Origin: Acidimicrobiia bacterium
GTDB taxonomy: Bacteria; Actinomycetota; Acidimicrobiia; Acidimicrobiales; Aldehydirespiratoraceae
Direction: 5' to 3'
Assembly: GCA_022819505.1 (NCBI GenBank)
Contig: JAJEHD010000019.1
Coordinates: 186,001-250,000 of the forward strand
Length of the DNA: 64,000 bases
Part shown: positions 1 to 8,687 of the stretch, piece after piece
Numbering within the stretch: the first letter of the stretch is position 1
Layout: every line of letters begins with the position of its first letter
Notes under the pieces: generated by a model
The model's input: only the letters and a program-made list of their open reading frames with translations
Databases searched by the model: none
What the model was told of the DNA's origin: nothing
Position numbers and translations under genes: made by a program

Positions 1-2
1 CG

Positions 3-275
3 GCCGTGCGCCCCCATGGGACGGTGGTGACCGGCGGGGTGTGCATGGAGCCCGACTCCTTCGACCACCTGCTGGCCTACATGAAGGAGCCCCAGATCCG
101 CACCGCCCGCGTCTACACCAAGGACGAGAACCGGTTCATCCTGGAGATGATCGAGGCCGGACGCGTCGACCCCACGCCGATGATCTCCCACCACATCGGG
201 CTCGACGACCTGCCCGCCGTCTTCGAGGCGCTGCGGACGCCGACCGACCAGTGCAAGGTCATGGTGATGCCGTGA
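3..275 (+). CDS. Zinc-type alcohol dehydrogenase, C-terminal end (5' end outside window)
   Basis: The reading frame is open from the window edge to the TGA at 273-275, so only about the last 90 residues are present. The fragment has the closing part of a medium-chain dehydrogenase Rossmann domain (GTVVTGGVCMEP) and a typical C-terminal tail (IGLDDLPAVFEAL followed by CKVMVMP). The family oxidises alcohols or polyols with NAD(P). The zinc-binding and nucleotide-binding regions lie outside the window, so substrate and cofactor cannot be judged. A GTG at position 6 is internal and is not a true start. Confidence 0.75.
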   Translation, partial: AVRPHGTVVTGGVCMEPDSFDHLLAYMKEPQIRTARVYTKDENRFILEMIEAGRVDPTPMISHHIGLDDLPAVFEALRTPTDQCKVMVMP

Positions 276-338
276 GCGGCACGACGTCGCGGCCGTGCAC
301 GGAACATCCGCGCCGCGCCGCTCGCGCCTGCAGGCAGA

Positions 339-596
339 TCAAGCCGCGTCGTGGGCTGCGATCCAGTCTCGGAGCGCCTCGTCGATCCGGGTCTGCCAGC
401 CGCGCCCACCAGACCGGAAGTGGTCGATGACATCCTGCGACAGCCGGATGGTGGTCGACACCTTCGGTCGTGCGAGCGGCGGCCGGCCGCGCCGCACAGG
501 AGCCTCGGCGAACTTCTCGGGCCACCCGTCCCTCGACAGGTCGGGCGCCTCGTCAAGCTCCGAGCCTCGTGCCGTAGAGTCGTCGCTCTCGCTCAT
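339..596 (-). CDS. brnA: BrnA-family antitoxin
   Basis: This 85-residue protein carries the BrnA hallmark in its C-terminal half: a ribbon-helix-helix-like segment STTIRLSQDVIDHF followed by GWQTRIDEALRDWI, preceded by a basic RRGRPPLARPK stretch. BrnA neutralises the BrnT RNase toxin and in known systems represses its own operon. The ATG at 596 has a GAGGAGGG ribosome site four bases upstream. It overlaps the end of the upstream toxin gene by 44 bases, giving the toxin-first order typical of brnTA. The N-terminal 30 residues are acidic and probably disordered. Confidence 0.88.
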   Translation of the reverse strand: MSESDDSTARGSELDEAPDLSRDGWPEKFAEAPVRRGRPPLARPKVSTTIRLSQDVIDHFRSGGRGWQTRIDEALRDWIAAHDAA

Positions 597-828
597 TTGC
601 CCTCCTCATGCTGATAATCCGGTACGAGTCCTTGCGAGGTGTCCAAACCAGGACCACCACCGTGCCGTCGAGACGCCCGACGGTGATGTAGCGGTCCTCT
701 CCGTAGTCCCTGCGATCGTCCTCAACGGTCAGCGTCGCGCCGACGAGCACCTCGGCGGCCCTGGCCATGTCCAGTCCGCGGGCCTCGAGGGTCTCGTCAC
801 GCTTGGCTCCATCGAACTCGATCCGCAC
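553..828 (-). CDS. brnT: BrnT-family toxin (RNase)
   Basis: This 91-residue protein matches the BrnT pattern: an N-terminal IEFDGAKRDETLEARG, a central EDRYITVGRLDGTVVVLVWT and a terminal RIISMRRANERERRLY. BrnT proteins have a RelE-like fold and cut mRNA until bound by BrnA. The GTG at 828 is used because the protein begins exactly where family members do. No ribosome site precedes it. A TAACAT hexamer (839 down to 834) five bases upstream suggests a leaderless transcript. It forms an operon with brnA and is divergent from the dimethylformamidase-like gene. Confidence 0.87.
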   Translation of the reverse strand: MRIEFDGAKRDETLEARGLDMARAAEVLVGATLTVEDDRRDYGEDRYITVGRLDGTVVVLVWTPRKDSYRIISMRRANERERRLYGTRLGA

Positions 829-850
829 GATTCATGTTACTACAAAAAAG
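829..850 (-). promoter_or_regulatory. Candidate brnTA promoter (leaderless)
   Basis: On the minus strand a TAACAT -10-like hexamer (839-834) lies five bases before the GTG start of brnT, with a T-rich run just upstream (about 842-847). No Shine-Dalgarno sequence is present. A leaderless start is inferred, and no convincing -35 box was found. Confidence 0.35.
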
Positions 851-896
851 AGCCGGCGGGGTATTGCCGCGACTGCAGGACGGCCCCGGAACCCTC

Positions 897-2531
897 GTGA
901 CTGTCGAGCGGGGCGCATCCGAGGGCCAGTGGCTCACCTGGCTGGAGCGGATCAGCGCCGAGGGCCCCAGTGCCGACCCCGAGGCGCTCGAGATCTGGGG
1001 CTACACCGACCGGCCCAGCTACGGCCCGGGCGAGACGGTGGGGCTGCACGTCTCCACCACCGCGCCGGTGTGGGGCTTCGAGGTGTGGCGGGACGGGCAC
1101 GCCTTCGAGAAGGTGCACGAGCAGGACGGGCTGGCCGGCGCTCACCATCGGGTCGGCGACGACGTGGTCGCGTCGGGCTGCGGCTGGCCCCGGGGCGCCT
1201 CCTTCGAGGTCCCGGCGGGCTGGACCTCGGGCGGATACATCGTGGTGCTGCGGGGCGAGCGGGAGGGCCGCGAGGTCACCCAGGACGCCTTCTTCGTGCT
1301 GCGCGCCGCGGTGCCCGGCGAAGGCTCGAAGCTGGCCATGGTGGCGGCCACCTACACCTGGCAGGAGTACAACGACTGGGGCGGGGGCTGCGGCTACTTC
1401 TCCGACGAGTACATCGACCACACCGCCGATCCGCTGGAGGTGCGCGAGAAGAGCTTCAAGCCCCGCCTCAGCTTCCACCGGCCGTGGTCGAGAGGACTCA
1501 TCCGCACCCCGGTCGGCGCTCCCCGCATCGCGCAGCCGCCCCCGCCGGTGGGCGCGGCGGTGGGGGTCCCGGCCGCGGACTGGGCCATCAGCCACGGCTA
1601 CTCGGTCTGGACGGTGGCCTCGGGCTGGGCCCGCTACGACGCCTTGACGTTCCGCTGGCTGGAGGCCAACGGATACGGGCCCGAGCTGCTGTCGCAGTGG
1701 GACCTGGACCGCGATCCCGGCGTGCTCGACGAATACCAGGCGGTGGTCACCACCGGCCACGACGAGTACTGGACGGCCGCAGGCAGAAGCGTCCTCGACC
1801 GGTTCATCGAGCGGGGCGGCGGCTACGCCCGTCTGGGCGGCAACATCGTGTGGCAGGTGCGCATGGAGGACGGCATGAGCACCCAGGTGTGCCACAAGTA
1901 CGCGGCCCACGCCGACCCGGAGCGCCACAGCGACGACATAGACAGGCGCACCGGGGCATTCGAGGCCCACTACATAGACCGGCCCCCGGTCACCACCTTC
2001 GGCGCCAACGGCTTCCGGGGCGTGTACTCCCGCATGGCCGGCCTGTCGCCGCGAGGGGCGGGCGGGTTCATCGTGTACCGGCCCGGCCACTGGGCCTTCG
2101 ACGGGGCCGACGTGTACTACGGCGACGTCTTGGGCGGCGACCTCCCGCTCGTGGGCTACGAGACCGACGGCGTCGCCTACACGTTCCACTGGGGCCTCCC
2201 TTATCCCACCGGCGAGGACGGCGCCCCCGAGCACCTGGAGATCCTGGCCTTGACCCCGGTGACGCTCGAGGAGGAGGACCACGGCCAGGCCGGGAACCTG
2301 ATCTCCATCGCCGACGGCGACCTGGCTTTCGCGGCCGAGGCCCTCTTCGCCGAGGACACCCCCGAGAACCGCGACCGCATCCGTCGCGGCAGCGCGGTCA
2401 TCACCGCCATGTCCAAGGGCGCAGGCGAGGTCTCCTGCGCGGGGACCACCGAGTGGTGCCACGCCCTGGCGGTAGGCGACACCCAGGTAGAGATCATCAC
2501 CCGCAACGTCCTCGACCGCTTCCTCGGCTAG
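897..2531 (+). CDS. N,N-dimethylformamidase large-subunit-like protein
   Basis: The product (544 residues from GTG 897, 565 from ATG 834) resembles the large subunit of N,N-dimethylformamidase, an iron-dependent amidohydrolase that splits dimethylformamide into dimethylamine and formate. Visible family features are an Ig-like N-terminal region (GYTDRPSYGPGETVGLHVST), then TYTWQEYNDWGG, the GHDEYWT block near residue 300, RLGGNIVWQ, and HWAFDG with VGYETDG towards the end. Known enzymes bind iron through two tyrosines and a glutamate; candidates exist here but cannot be assigned without alignment. It is shorter than the classical large subunit (about 760 residues) and no small-subunit gene lies next to it. 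It may act on another amide. The ATG at 834 would overlap the brnT promoter, so GTG 897 is preferred. Confidence 0.72.
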   Translation: MTVERGASEGQWLTWLERISAEGPSADPEALEIWGYTDRPSYGPGETVGLHVSTTAPVWGFEVWRDGHAFEKVHEQDGLAGAHHRVGDDVVASGCGWPRGASFEVPAGWTSGGYIVVLRGEREGREVTQDAFFVLRAAVPGEGSKLAMVAATYTWQEYNDWGGGCGYFSDEYIDHTADPLEVREKSFKPRLSFHRPWSRGLIRTPVGAPRIAQPPPPVGAAVGVPAADWAISHGYSVWTVASGWARYDALTFRWLEANGYGPELLSQWDLDRDPGVLDEYQAVVTTGHDEYWTAAGRSVLDRFIERGGGYARLGGNIVWQVRMEDGMSTQVCHKYAAHADPERHSDDIDRRTGAFEAHYIDRPPVTTFGANGFRGVYSRMAGLSPRGAGGFIVYRPGHWAFDGADVYYGDVLGGDLPLVGYETDGVAYTFHWGLPYPTGEDGAPEHLEILALTPVTLEEEDHGQAGNLISIADGDLAFAAEALFAEDTPENRDRIRRGSAVITAMSKGAGEVSCAGTTEWCHALAVGDTQVEIITRNVLDRFLG

Positions 2532-2558
2532 AGCGGGTCGATCAGCCCGGCCGGGCGT

Positions 2559-3029
2559 CTACAGCTGGTCGAAGAGGGTGAGGTGCTCGACCAGGCCCTC
2601 GTCGAAGCTGGTCATCCAGCGGCCGGCGGCATGGACCCGCGAGAACAGCCACTGGCCGTCAACCCGGCGGTACTCCTCGGTGTAGGTGCCCGCGGCCCAC
2701 AGCATTTGCTCGGCGCCGTCGATGAGCTGGATCGACAAGAGCAGGACCTGCCAGCGGCCCGAGGCTGTGTCGCCGTCGACCTCGATGAGCGGAGCCACCG
2801 CATAGTGTCGCGACCACACGCAGGTGCGGGCGTACTCCTCGTTCCACTCGACGATGGCGTCGCGGCCCTCCAGATGGTCGATCGGCTCCTCGATGAACAC
2901 CGCGTCGTCGGTGAACAGTTCGGGAAAGCGGTGGTACTGCTCGGGGTCGTCGGTGTACCAGCAGTAGCGGGCCTTGAGCGCCTTGATGGCCTCGATGTCG
3001 AGCAGCCGCTGAACGTCGGGGTCAGTCAT
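2559..3029 (-). CDS. NTF2-like (SnoaL-type) protein
   Basis: This 156-residue protein has the layout of the SnoaL/NTF2-like superfamily: an N-terminal helix LLDIEAIKALKARYCWYTD, then LFTDDAVF, EGRDAIVEWN, the strand pair RHYAVAPLIEVDGDTASGRWQVLLL and a final EEYRRVDGQWLFSRVH. Members include ring-hydroxylating dioxygenase small subunits, isomerases, dehydratases and non-enzymatic partners, so the activity is not predictable. The gene lies 26 bases after the SDR gene on the same strand and is probably co-transcribed. It converges with the dimethylformamidase-like gene. Confidence 0.8.
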   Translation of the reverse strand: MTDPDVQRLLDIEAIKALKARYCWYTDDPEQYHRFPELFTDDAVFIEEPIDHLEGRDAIVEWNEEYARTCVWSRHYAVAPLIEVDGDTASGRWQVLLLSIQLIDGAEQMLWAAGTYTEEYRRVDGQWLFSRVHAAGRWMTSFDEGLVEHLTLFDQL

Positions 3030-3055
3030 GCGGCCCGTCTCACCCGAAACGTCCG

Positions 3056-3850
3056 TTATTCGATGATGGCGTTGCCGTCGCGGATGGACCCGCCAATGGC
3101 GGCCTCGATCATCTCGATGCTCATGCCGGCACCGAGCCCGCCGTCAACCCACAGGGCGTGGCCGTTGACCATGGCCGCGTCGTCGGAGGCCAGATAGTGA
3201 ACAGCGGCGGCCACGTCGTCGACGGTGGCGAGCCGGTCGATGTGCTGATGGGCCAAGCTCTGGGACCGCACCGCCCAATGGTCGGGGGTGTCGCCCGTCA
3301 TCGGAGACTCGACGCCGGTGGGGCAGACGCAGTTGACCCTGATGCCGAGCGGGCCGAACTCCAGGGCCGCGTACCGGGTGAGCCCCACCACGCCCCACTT
3401 GGAGGCGCCGTAGGTGCTGAGACCGGGGAAGCCCACGATCCCGGCCATAGAGGCGGTGTTGACGATGGCGCCGCCGGGGCCCATAGCCCGCGACGCGTGC
3501 CTCATCCCGAACAGGACCCCGAACAGGTTCACGTCGATCATGCGCCGGACGTCCTCGGTGGCGTCTGAGTCGATCCCCTTGGCCGTGAGCAGCACCCCCG
3601 CGTTGTTGACCATCACGTCGAGGCGGCCGTGGGCCTCGACCACTGAGGCCACCAGCGAGGCGACCGAGTCCTCGTCGGACACGTCCGCGGCCACGAAGTC
3701 CGCTCCCATCGCCGCCGCGTCGCCCGCCGCGTCGTTGATGTCGCTCAGCACGACCGTCGCTCCCGCCGCGGCCAGCCGGCGCGCCGTGGCCAGGCCGATG
3801 CCCGAAGCCGCGCCGGTGACCACGGCCACCTTGCCGGCTAGCGAGAACAT
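3056..3850 (-). CDS. Short-chain dehydrogenase/reductase (SDR)
   Basis: This classical SDR of 264 residues shows the nucleotide motif TGAASGIG near residue 13, NNAG near 90, a catalytic serine region NTASMAG and the active-site pair in YGASK near 153. It should oxidise a secondary alcohol or reduce a ketone with NAD(P). The ATG at 3850 is chosen because AGGAG sits just upstream; the longer frame to 3886 adds only an atypical arginine-rich extension. It is first in a two-gene leftward unit with the NTF2-like gene. It is divergent from the FMO operon, with 53 bases between the starts. The C-terminal tail after WVDGGLGAG is about 20 residues longer than usual. Confidence 0.9.
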   Translation of the reverse strand: MFSLAGKVAVVTGAASGIGLATARRLAAAGATVVLSDINDAAGDAAAMGADFVAADVSDEDSVASLVASVVEAHGRLDVMVNNAGVLLTAKGIDSDATEDVRRMIDVNLFGVLFGMRHASRAMGPGGAIVNTASMAGIVGFPGLSTYGASKWGVVGLTRYAALEFGPLGIRVNCVCPTGVESPMTGDTPDHWAVRSQSLAHQHIDRLATVDDVAAAVHYLASDDAAMVNGHALWVDGGLGAGMSIEMIEAAIGGSIRDGNAIIE

Positions 3851-3903
3851 CGCAGGCTCCTCAGTACGGGCACGAGACGGCACCATAGCTACCGTTGAGC
3901 ACC

Positions 3904-5352
3904 GTGACCCAGCCCGCTGACCGCACCGACCGATGGCTGGTAGTGGGGGCGGGGCCGTCGGGGCTGTCGGTGTCGCTGGCGCTGCAGCAGGCCGGCGTTG
4001 CCTTCGACGGGATCGAGGCCGGGTCGACGGTCGGCGGCATGTGGAACATGGACAACCCGGGCAGCGGCATGTACGAGTCCGCCCACTTCATCTCCTCCGC
4101 GGCCCGCTCGGGCTGGGCCGACCTGCCCATGCCCGACCACTACCCCACCTACCCCCGCTGGTGGGAGATCCGCGACTACATACACGCCTGGGCCGCCCAC
4201 CACGGCCTGGGCCGCCACTACACCTTCGACACCCGGGTCGAGCAGGCGGTCCCGGTCGAGACCGGCGAAGGCGAGCGATGGGACGTGACGCTGGCCACCA
4301 GCGAGGTCCGCCGCTACCGGGGGCTGGTGGCCTGTCCCGGCTTCCAGCGGGTGCCCAACGTCCCGACCTATCCGGGAACGTTCAGCGGTGAGGCCCGCCA
4401 CAGCCAGACCTACAAGTCAGCCGACGAGTTCGTTGGGCGGCGGGCGATGGTCGTCGGCGCGGGCAACTCCGCGGTGGACATCGCGGTGGACGCCGCCATC
4501 GCGGCCGACCGGGCGGTGATCTCCACCCGGCGGGCCTACTGGTTCTTCCCGAAGCTGATCGGGGGCATCCCCCTCGACTGCTTCGCCATCAACTCGGTGT
4601 CCAGCCAGGAGCGGCTGCGCCGCTTCCTGGAGATCCACGTGGGAGACGTCGGCCGCGTGGGTTTCGGGACGCCCGACCACCAGCCGCTGGCGCACCACCC
4701 GATCCTCAACGACCAGATCCTGCACCACCTGTCCCACGGCGACCTCCTGTCCCGCCCCGAGATCGAGCGCTTCGACGGCAACACGGTGCACTTCGCCGAC
4801 GGCACCAGCGAGGACATCGACCTGATCATCTGGGCCACCGGCTACCTGGACAGGGTGCCGTTCGTGAACGCCGAGCACTGCCGGATCTCCAGCCGCGACG
4901 CCGACAACGACCTGTTCATCTGGATGTTCCATCGCCGACATCCGCAGATGATGGTGCTGGGCCCGGCCAACCTCGCCGCCGGCGGCTACTGGGCGCTGGC
5001 CGCGTCGGCCGACCTGATCGCCAACCACATCCGCGACCAGCAGCACGACCCGTCGCGCTGGGAGCGGATGCGCGCCATCATCGGGGGGCCCGAGCCCGAC
5101 CTGAGCGGCGGCTACAGCTACTACCAGAAGCCCGGTCACCTCAACTACGTGAACGCGGCCGCCCTCGACCGGTACTGCGAGCAGCTGGCCGGCAGCCTCG
5201 GGTACGAGCCGTTGGCCCATCCGGGCGACTTCAAGGCGCCCGAACAGATCGACATCGACGGCTGGCTCGACAATCCCCGCCCACTGTCGATGCCCTCGCA
5301 CGGCTCGCTGGCGCCGATCCCCTACCAGCCCCGGGACTTGATCGATGGTTGA
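3904..5352 (+). CDS. FAD-dependent monooxygenase (FMO/Baeyer-Villiger-like)
   Basis: This flavoprotein of about 482 residues has an FAD-binding GAGPSGL near the N terminus, an acidic end of the first Rossmann unit (GIEAGSTVGGMWN) and a second nucleotide site GAGNSAVD near residue 184 for NADPH. A late ATGYLDRVPF matches the ATG motif of flavin monooxygenases. The family oxygenates nitrogen, sulfur or ketone groups. GTG 3904 is chosen; a TTG at 3895 is an in-frame alternative. The gene overlaps the P450 gene by eight bases and starts a four-gene operon ending with the agmatinase-like gene. The usual FxGxxxHxxxW fingerprint was not found in standard form, so the subclass is open. Confidence 0.82.
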   Translation: MTQPADRTDRWLVVGAGPSGLSVSLALQQAGVAFDGIEAGSTVGGMWNMDNPGSGMYESAHFISSAARSGWADLPMPDHYPTYPRWWEIRDYIHAWAAHHGLGRHYTFDTRVEQAVPVETGEGERWDVTLATSEVRRYRGLVACPGFQRVPNVPTYPGTFSGEARHSQTYKSADEFVGRRAMVVGAGNSAVDIAVDAAIAADRAVISTRRAYWFFPKLIGGIPLDCFAINSVSSQERLRRFLEIHVGDVGRVGFGTPDHQPLAHHPILNDQILHHLSHGDLLSRPEIERFDGNTVHFADGTSEDIDLIIWATGYLDRVPFVNAEHCRISSRDADNDLFIWMFHRRHPQMMVLGPANLAAGGYWALAASADLIANHIRDQQHDPSRWERMRAIIGGPEPDLSGGYSYYQKPGHLNYVNAAALDRYCEQLAGSLGYEPLAHPGDFKAPEQIDIDGWLDNPRPLSMPSHGSLAPIPYQPRDLIDG

Positions 5353-6577
5353 CCTGAGCGCCGGGCCGGGCGGCGACCAGTTCGACGCCCTGGCCGCCGA
5401 CATGTTCGGCTACCTGCACGGCCTGCAGCGACACGGCGACGCGGTCGCCGTCGACCTCGCCGGGGTGCGCACCGCGGTGCTGTACGACCTCGACTCGATC
5501 TACCGGGTGCTGGCCGACAAGCTCCAGCACGTCGGCATGGCGCCGGTGTTCGAGAGGCTGAGCCACGCCACCGGCTCGGGCATCCTCACCAACTACCACT
5601 GGCCCACCTGGCACCCGCGCCGGCGCCGCATCGTCAAGCCGCTCGGTGCCCGCTCGGTGGGCCGGTTCCGGGATCGGATGACGGCCATCATCGACGACGA
5701 GCTCGGCTCCTGGCCGGTGGCCGGGGAGTTCGACCTGTACGCCGCGGTGCGCCGGCTCACGCTGCGGGTGGTGGCCGACCTGCTGTTCAGCACGGACCTG
5801 ACCACCGAGGCGGTGGCGGTGATCGACCGGGCCGTGGAGGAGATCCACGCCTGGGCCGAGTCCGACCCGGCCAACGAGGACCTGGCCAACGAGCCCGAGT
5901 CGTTCCGGTCGGCCATCGCCGACCTGCACGCCCTGATCGACTCGGTCATCGCGTCCCGCGACCGGGCCGAGCCGGGCCAGGACATGATCGGCGTGCTCGT
6001 GGCCGCGTCCACCGAGCCCGACCCGCCGCTGGACACCGCCGGAGTCCGAGACGAGGCGGTCACGCTGATCCTGGCCGGTCACGAGACGGTGACCAACACC
6101 ATCTCGTTCGCGGTCGACCTGCTGGGCCGCAATCCCGGCGCCCGCAGCTGCGAGCCCCGCCACATCGTCGACGAGACCCTGCGGCTCTACCCGCCGGTGC
6201 ACGTCACCAACCGGGCCGTCGTCGCCGACTTCGACACCGGCGACTTCGTGATTCCCGCCGGGTGGGAGGTGCTGATCCCCGAGTACGTGATCTACCGCGA
6301 CGAGCGCCACTTCGAGCGGCCCGGCGAGTTCCTGCCCGACCGCTGGGCCGATCAAGGCTCGCTGAGGCTGAACCGGCGGGCCTACTTCCCGTTCCTGACC
6401 GGCCCCAAGTTCTGTGTCGGCAGCCACTTCGCCCTGCTGGAGGCCACCGAGGCGGTCAGTCGCTTCACGGCCCGCTTCGACCACGAGATGCTCGACCCCG
6501 AGCCGCCTTGGGGTCGGGAGTTCGCGCTGTCGTTCGCCCCGGACCGGCCGCTGCCGTGCAGACTGGCGCTGCGATGA
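5345..6577 (+). CDS. Cytochrome P450
   Basis: This 410-residue P450 has the oxygen-activating I-helix AGHETVT near residue 245, the K-helix ETLRLYPP (ExxR) near 277 and the heme loop FLTGPKFCVG with cysteine 357 as thiolate ligand. These forms resemble the fatty-acid/terpene-type bacterial P450 group more than CYP105-like enzymes. It needs separate ferredoxin or flavodoxin partners, none of which lies beside it. It overlaps the FMO gene by eight bases and the next gene by four (ATGA), implying translational coupling. Two oxygenases in a row suggest successive oxidations of one substrate. Confidence 0.93.
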   Translation: MVDLSAGPGGDQFDALAADMFGYLHGLQRHGDAVAVDLAGVRTAVLYDLDSIYRVLADKLQHVGMAPVFERLSHATGSGILTNYHWPTWHPRRRRIVKPLGARSVGRFRDRMTAIIDDELGSWPVAGEFDLYAAVRRLTLRVVADLLFSTDLTTEAVAVIDRAVEEIHAWAESDPANEDLANEPESFRSAIADLHALIDSVIASRDRAEPGQDMIGVLVAASTEPDPPLDTAGVRDEAVTLILAGHETVTNTISFAVDLLGRNPGARSCEPRHIVDETLRLYPPVHVTNRAVVADFDTGDFVIPAGWEVLIPEYVIYRDERHFERPGEFLPDRWADQGSLRLNRRAYFPFLTGPKFCVGSHFALLEATEAVSRFTARFDHEMLDPEPPWGREFALSFAPDRPLPCRLALR

Positions 6578-7635
6578 TCCCCGAACTCACCCTCAGCGGC
6601 GCTCCCCGGGATCGGGGCCGCCAGCATGGCGAGGAGCTGCGCGGCCTGATCGCCGCCGCGATCGGCGCCTGGTTCGAGCATCTGGCGCCCCGAACCGACC
6701 CCCACGCCTTCGTGACGGAGATCTCCGCTCGAACCGGGCTGCGGGCCGCGGGCGAGGCCCACGCCCCCGATCTGATGGCGGAGGTGGCCGGCATCGCCGA
6801 GGGGGCCGGCCAGGACTTCGAGACCATGTTCGCGTGGCAGCTCATCGACGAGTGCTGGTGGTACCTCGACGACGCTGAGGCCCGGGCCAACGGCGCGGCT
6901 GCCGACGGGCGCGAGCGCTGCAGCGCGCTGGCCGTCAACCACCAGGCCCGGGGCATCGTCGCCCAGACCCAGGACCTGGACCGCCACTGCGACGGCACCC
7001 AGGTGATGCTGCGCTACCTGGACCCGTCCGGGCTGGAGATCCTGGTGCCGTCGCTGGCGGGCCTGCTTGCGCTCAACGGGGTCAACAGCGCCGGGCTGGC
7101 GGTGGGCATCACCACTCTGAGCCAGCTTCCCCACAGCACCTCGGGCGTCGCTTCCGGGCTGCTGGTTCCGCTGCTGCTGCGATGCGCCACCACCGATGAG
7201 GCGCTGGCGCTGCTGGACCGGCTGCCCGTCGCCAGCGGGAACAGCTTCGTGATCGGCTCCCGCGACCGTTCAGCCGCGGTGGAGGTCTCCTCGGAAGCGC
7301 TGGCGGTGTCGGCGGACGGCGACCGGGCGCTGCACACCAATCACGCTCTGGTCCAGGAGCCCGTTCACCCCTACATGCGCTTCGACCACTCCGTGGCCCG
7401 GCTGCGCCAGCTCGACGAGCGGGTGCGACCCGACTCGAGCGTCGAGGATCTGGCTGCGATGTACGCGGGCGGGCCGGTCTGCCAGAGCCGGTCCGGCGGC
7501 GGGACCCAGATGAGCGTCGGCACCATGATCTTCGAGCTGGGCGACGAGCCGGTGTGCCACTACGCCCCCGGACCCCTCGACACCGACGAGCTGGTCACCT
7601 ACCGGATGCAGTCCCGCCCCGGGACGGGGACCTAG
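6574..7635 (+). CDS. C45-family peptidase / acyl-CoA:6-APA acyltransferase-like hydrolase
   Basis: This 353-residue protein resembles the C45 (penicillin acyltransferase-like) Ntn hydrolases. The likely nucleophile is cysteine 116 in GRERCSALAVN, which in the family becomes the N-terminal catalytic residue after self-cleavage. Downstream blocks GLLALNGVNSAGLAVGITTL and HTNHAL (near residue 257) fit the family. Such enzymes form or cut amide bonds between acyl groups and amines. The start is ATG 6574, inside the P450 stop (ATGA). The frame to 6262 is an artificial extension through P450 coding sequence. Placement between a P450 and an agmatinase-like enzyme suggests an amide of a guanidino or amine compound as substrate, which is inference. 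Confidence 0.78.
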   Translation: MIPELTLSGAPRDRGRQHGEELRGLIAAAIGAWFEHLAPRTDPHAFVTEISARTGLRAAGEAHAPDLMAEVAGIAEGAGQDFETMFAWQLIDECWWYLDDAEARANGAAADGRERCSALAVNHQARGIVAQTQDLDRHCDGTQVMLRYLDPSGLEILVPSLAGLLALNGVNSAGLAVGITTLSQLPHSTSGVASGLLVPLLLRCATTDEALALLDRLPVASGNSFVIGSRDRSAAVEVSSEALAVSADGDRALHTNHALVQEPVHPYMRFDHSVARLRQLDERVRPDSSVEDLAAMYAGGPVCQSRSGGGTQMSVGTMIFELGDEPVCHYAPGPLDTDELVTYRMQSRPGTGT

Positions 7636-7645
7636 CCTTCGCGCC

Positions 7646-8617
7646 ATGGCTGCACGCGGCATCGACGTCGGGGACGACCCTCTCTACGAGCCCCGCTACT
7701 CCGAGATCGCCACCTTCATGCGGGCTCCCTACGTGCCCGATCTCGACGGCGTGGACATCGCCATGTTCGGGGTGCCCTTCGACGGCGGGGTGACCAACCG
7801 GCCCGGTGCCCGCCACGGCCCCCGCGAGATCCGCAACCAGTCGTCGCTGATGCGGGCCATCAACCACGCCACCGGGGTCAATCCCTTCGACGAGGCCCGG
7901 GTCGCCGACGTCGGTGACGTCCGCTTCTCGCGAGTGTTCGACAACGCCGCGGCCACCGACGACATCGAGGCCTTCGCCCGCCGGATCGTGGAGTCCGGGG
8001 CGGTACCGCTGGCCGCCGGGGGCGATCACTCGATCACCTACCCGATCTTCAGGGCCCTGGCCGGCCCGGAGGCCCCGATAGGGATGATCCACATCGACGC
8101 CCACACCGACACGTGGGGTCCGTTCCGGGGTGAGAAGTTCCATCACGGGGCGCCGTTCCGCCTGGCCGCCGAGGACGGGCTGATCGACCCGGCCCGCTGC
8201 ATCCAGATCGGCATCCGCGGCGCCCAGAACTGGGGCGACGGCTGGGAGTTCTCCCAGAGCTCGGGGATGCGGGTCATGTTCATCGAGGAGTTCGAGGAGT
8301 TGGGCGTGGCGGGCGCAGCCGCCGAGGCCAAGCGCATAGTGGGCGACGGCCCCACCTACATCAGCTTCGACGTGGACGGCCTCGACCCGGTCTACGCGCC
8401 CGGCACCGGCACGCCGGAGGTTGGCGGCATCACCACCCGAGAGGCGCTGTCGCTGCTGCGCTGCTTCCGGCATCTGAACCTGATCGGCGGCGACGTGGTG
8501 GAGGTGGCCCCGCCCTTCGACCCGTCGGGCAACACCGCCCTGGTGGGGGCCACGCTCATGTACGAGATCCTCTGCCTGCTGGCCGAGTCCCGGCAGGATT
8601 CGCCCGGCGCCGGCTGA
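7646..8617 (+). CDS. Ureohydrolase (agmatinase / guanidino-acid amidinohydrolase family)
   Basis: This 323-residue protein has the binuclear manganese motifs of the arginase/agmatinase family in order: GGDHSIT near residue 127, DAHTDT near 152 and SFDVDGLDPVYAPGTGTPE near 240. These enzymes release urea from guanidino compounds. The pattern GTGTPEVGG suits agmatinase, guanidinobutyrase or guanidinopropionase rather than arginase, but the exact substrate cannot be read off. It begins ten bases after the C45 gene and is last in the FMO operon. The partnership with an amide-processing enzyme and two oxygenases points to a dedicated guanidine pathway rather than polyamine synthesis. Confidence 0.9.
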   Translation: MAARGIDVGDDPLYEPRYSEIATFMRAPYVPDLDGVDIAMFGVPFDGGVTNRPGARHGPREIRNQSSLMRAINHATGVNPFDEARVADVGDVRFSRVFDNAAATDDIEAFARRIVESGAVPLAAGGDHSITYPIFRALAGPEAPIGMIHIDAHTDTWGPFRGEKFHHGAPFRLAAEDGLIDPARCIQIGIRGAQNWGDGWEFSQSSGMRVMFIEEFEELGVAGAAAEAKRIVGDGPTYISFDVDGLDPVYAPGTGTPEVGGITTREALSLLRCFRHLNLIGGDVVEVAPPFDPSGNTALVGATLMYEILCLLAESRQDSPGAG

Positions 8618-8687
8618 TCCACGCCCGACAGCCAGCGGGCCATCGGCCTAATCGTCTGTCTCTTCCGGTCCCCAGTTACGGCAGTAC

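Noticed and set aside
840..2462. Long minus-strand frame of 540 codons opposite the dimethylformamidase-like gene
   Set aside because: It is a GC-driven shadow frame, rich in Gly, Val and Ala without domain motifs, while the plus frame has clear family features.
5231..6484. Minus-strand frame of 417 codons opposite the P450
   Set aside because: Low-complexity shadow composition; the plus strand carries intact P450 motifs.
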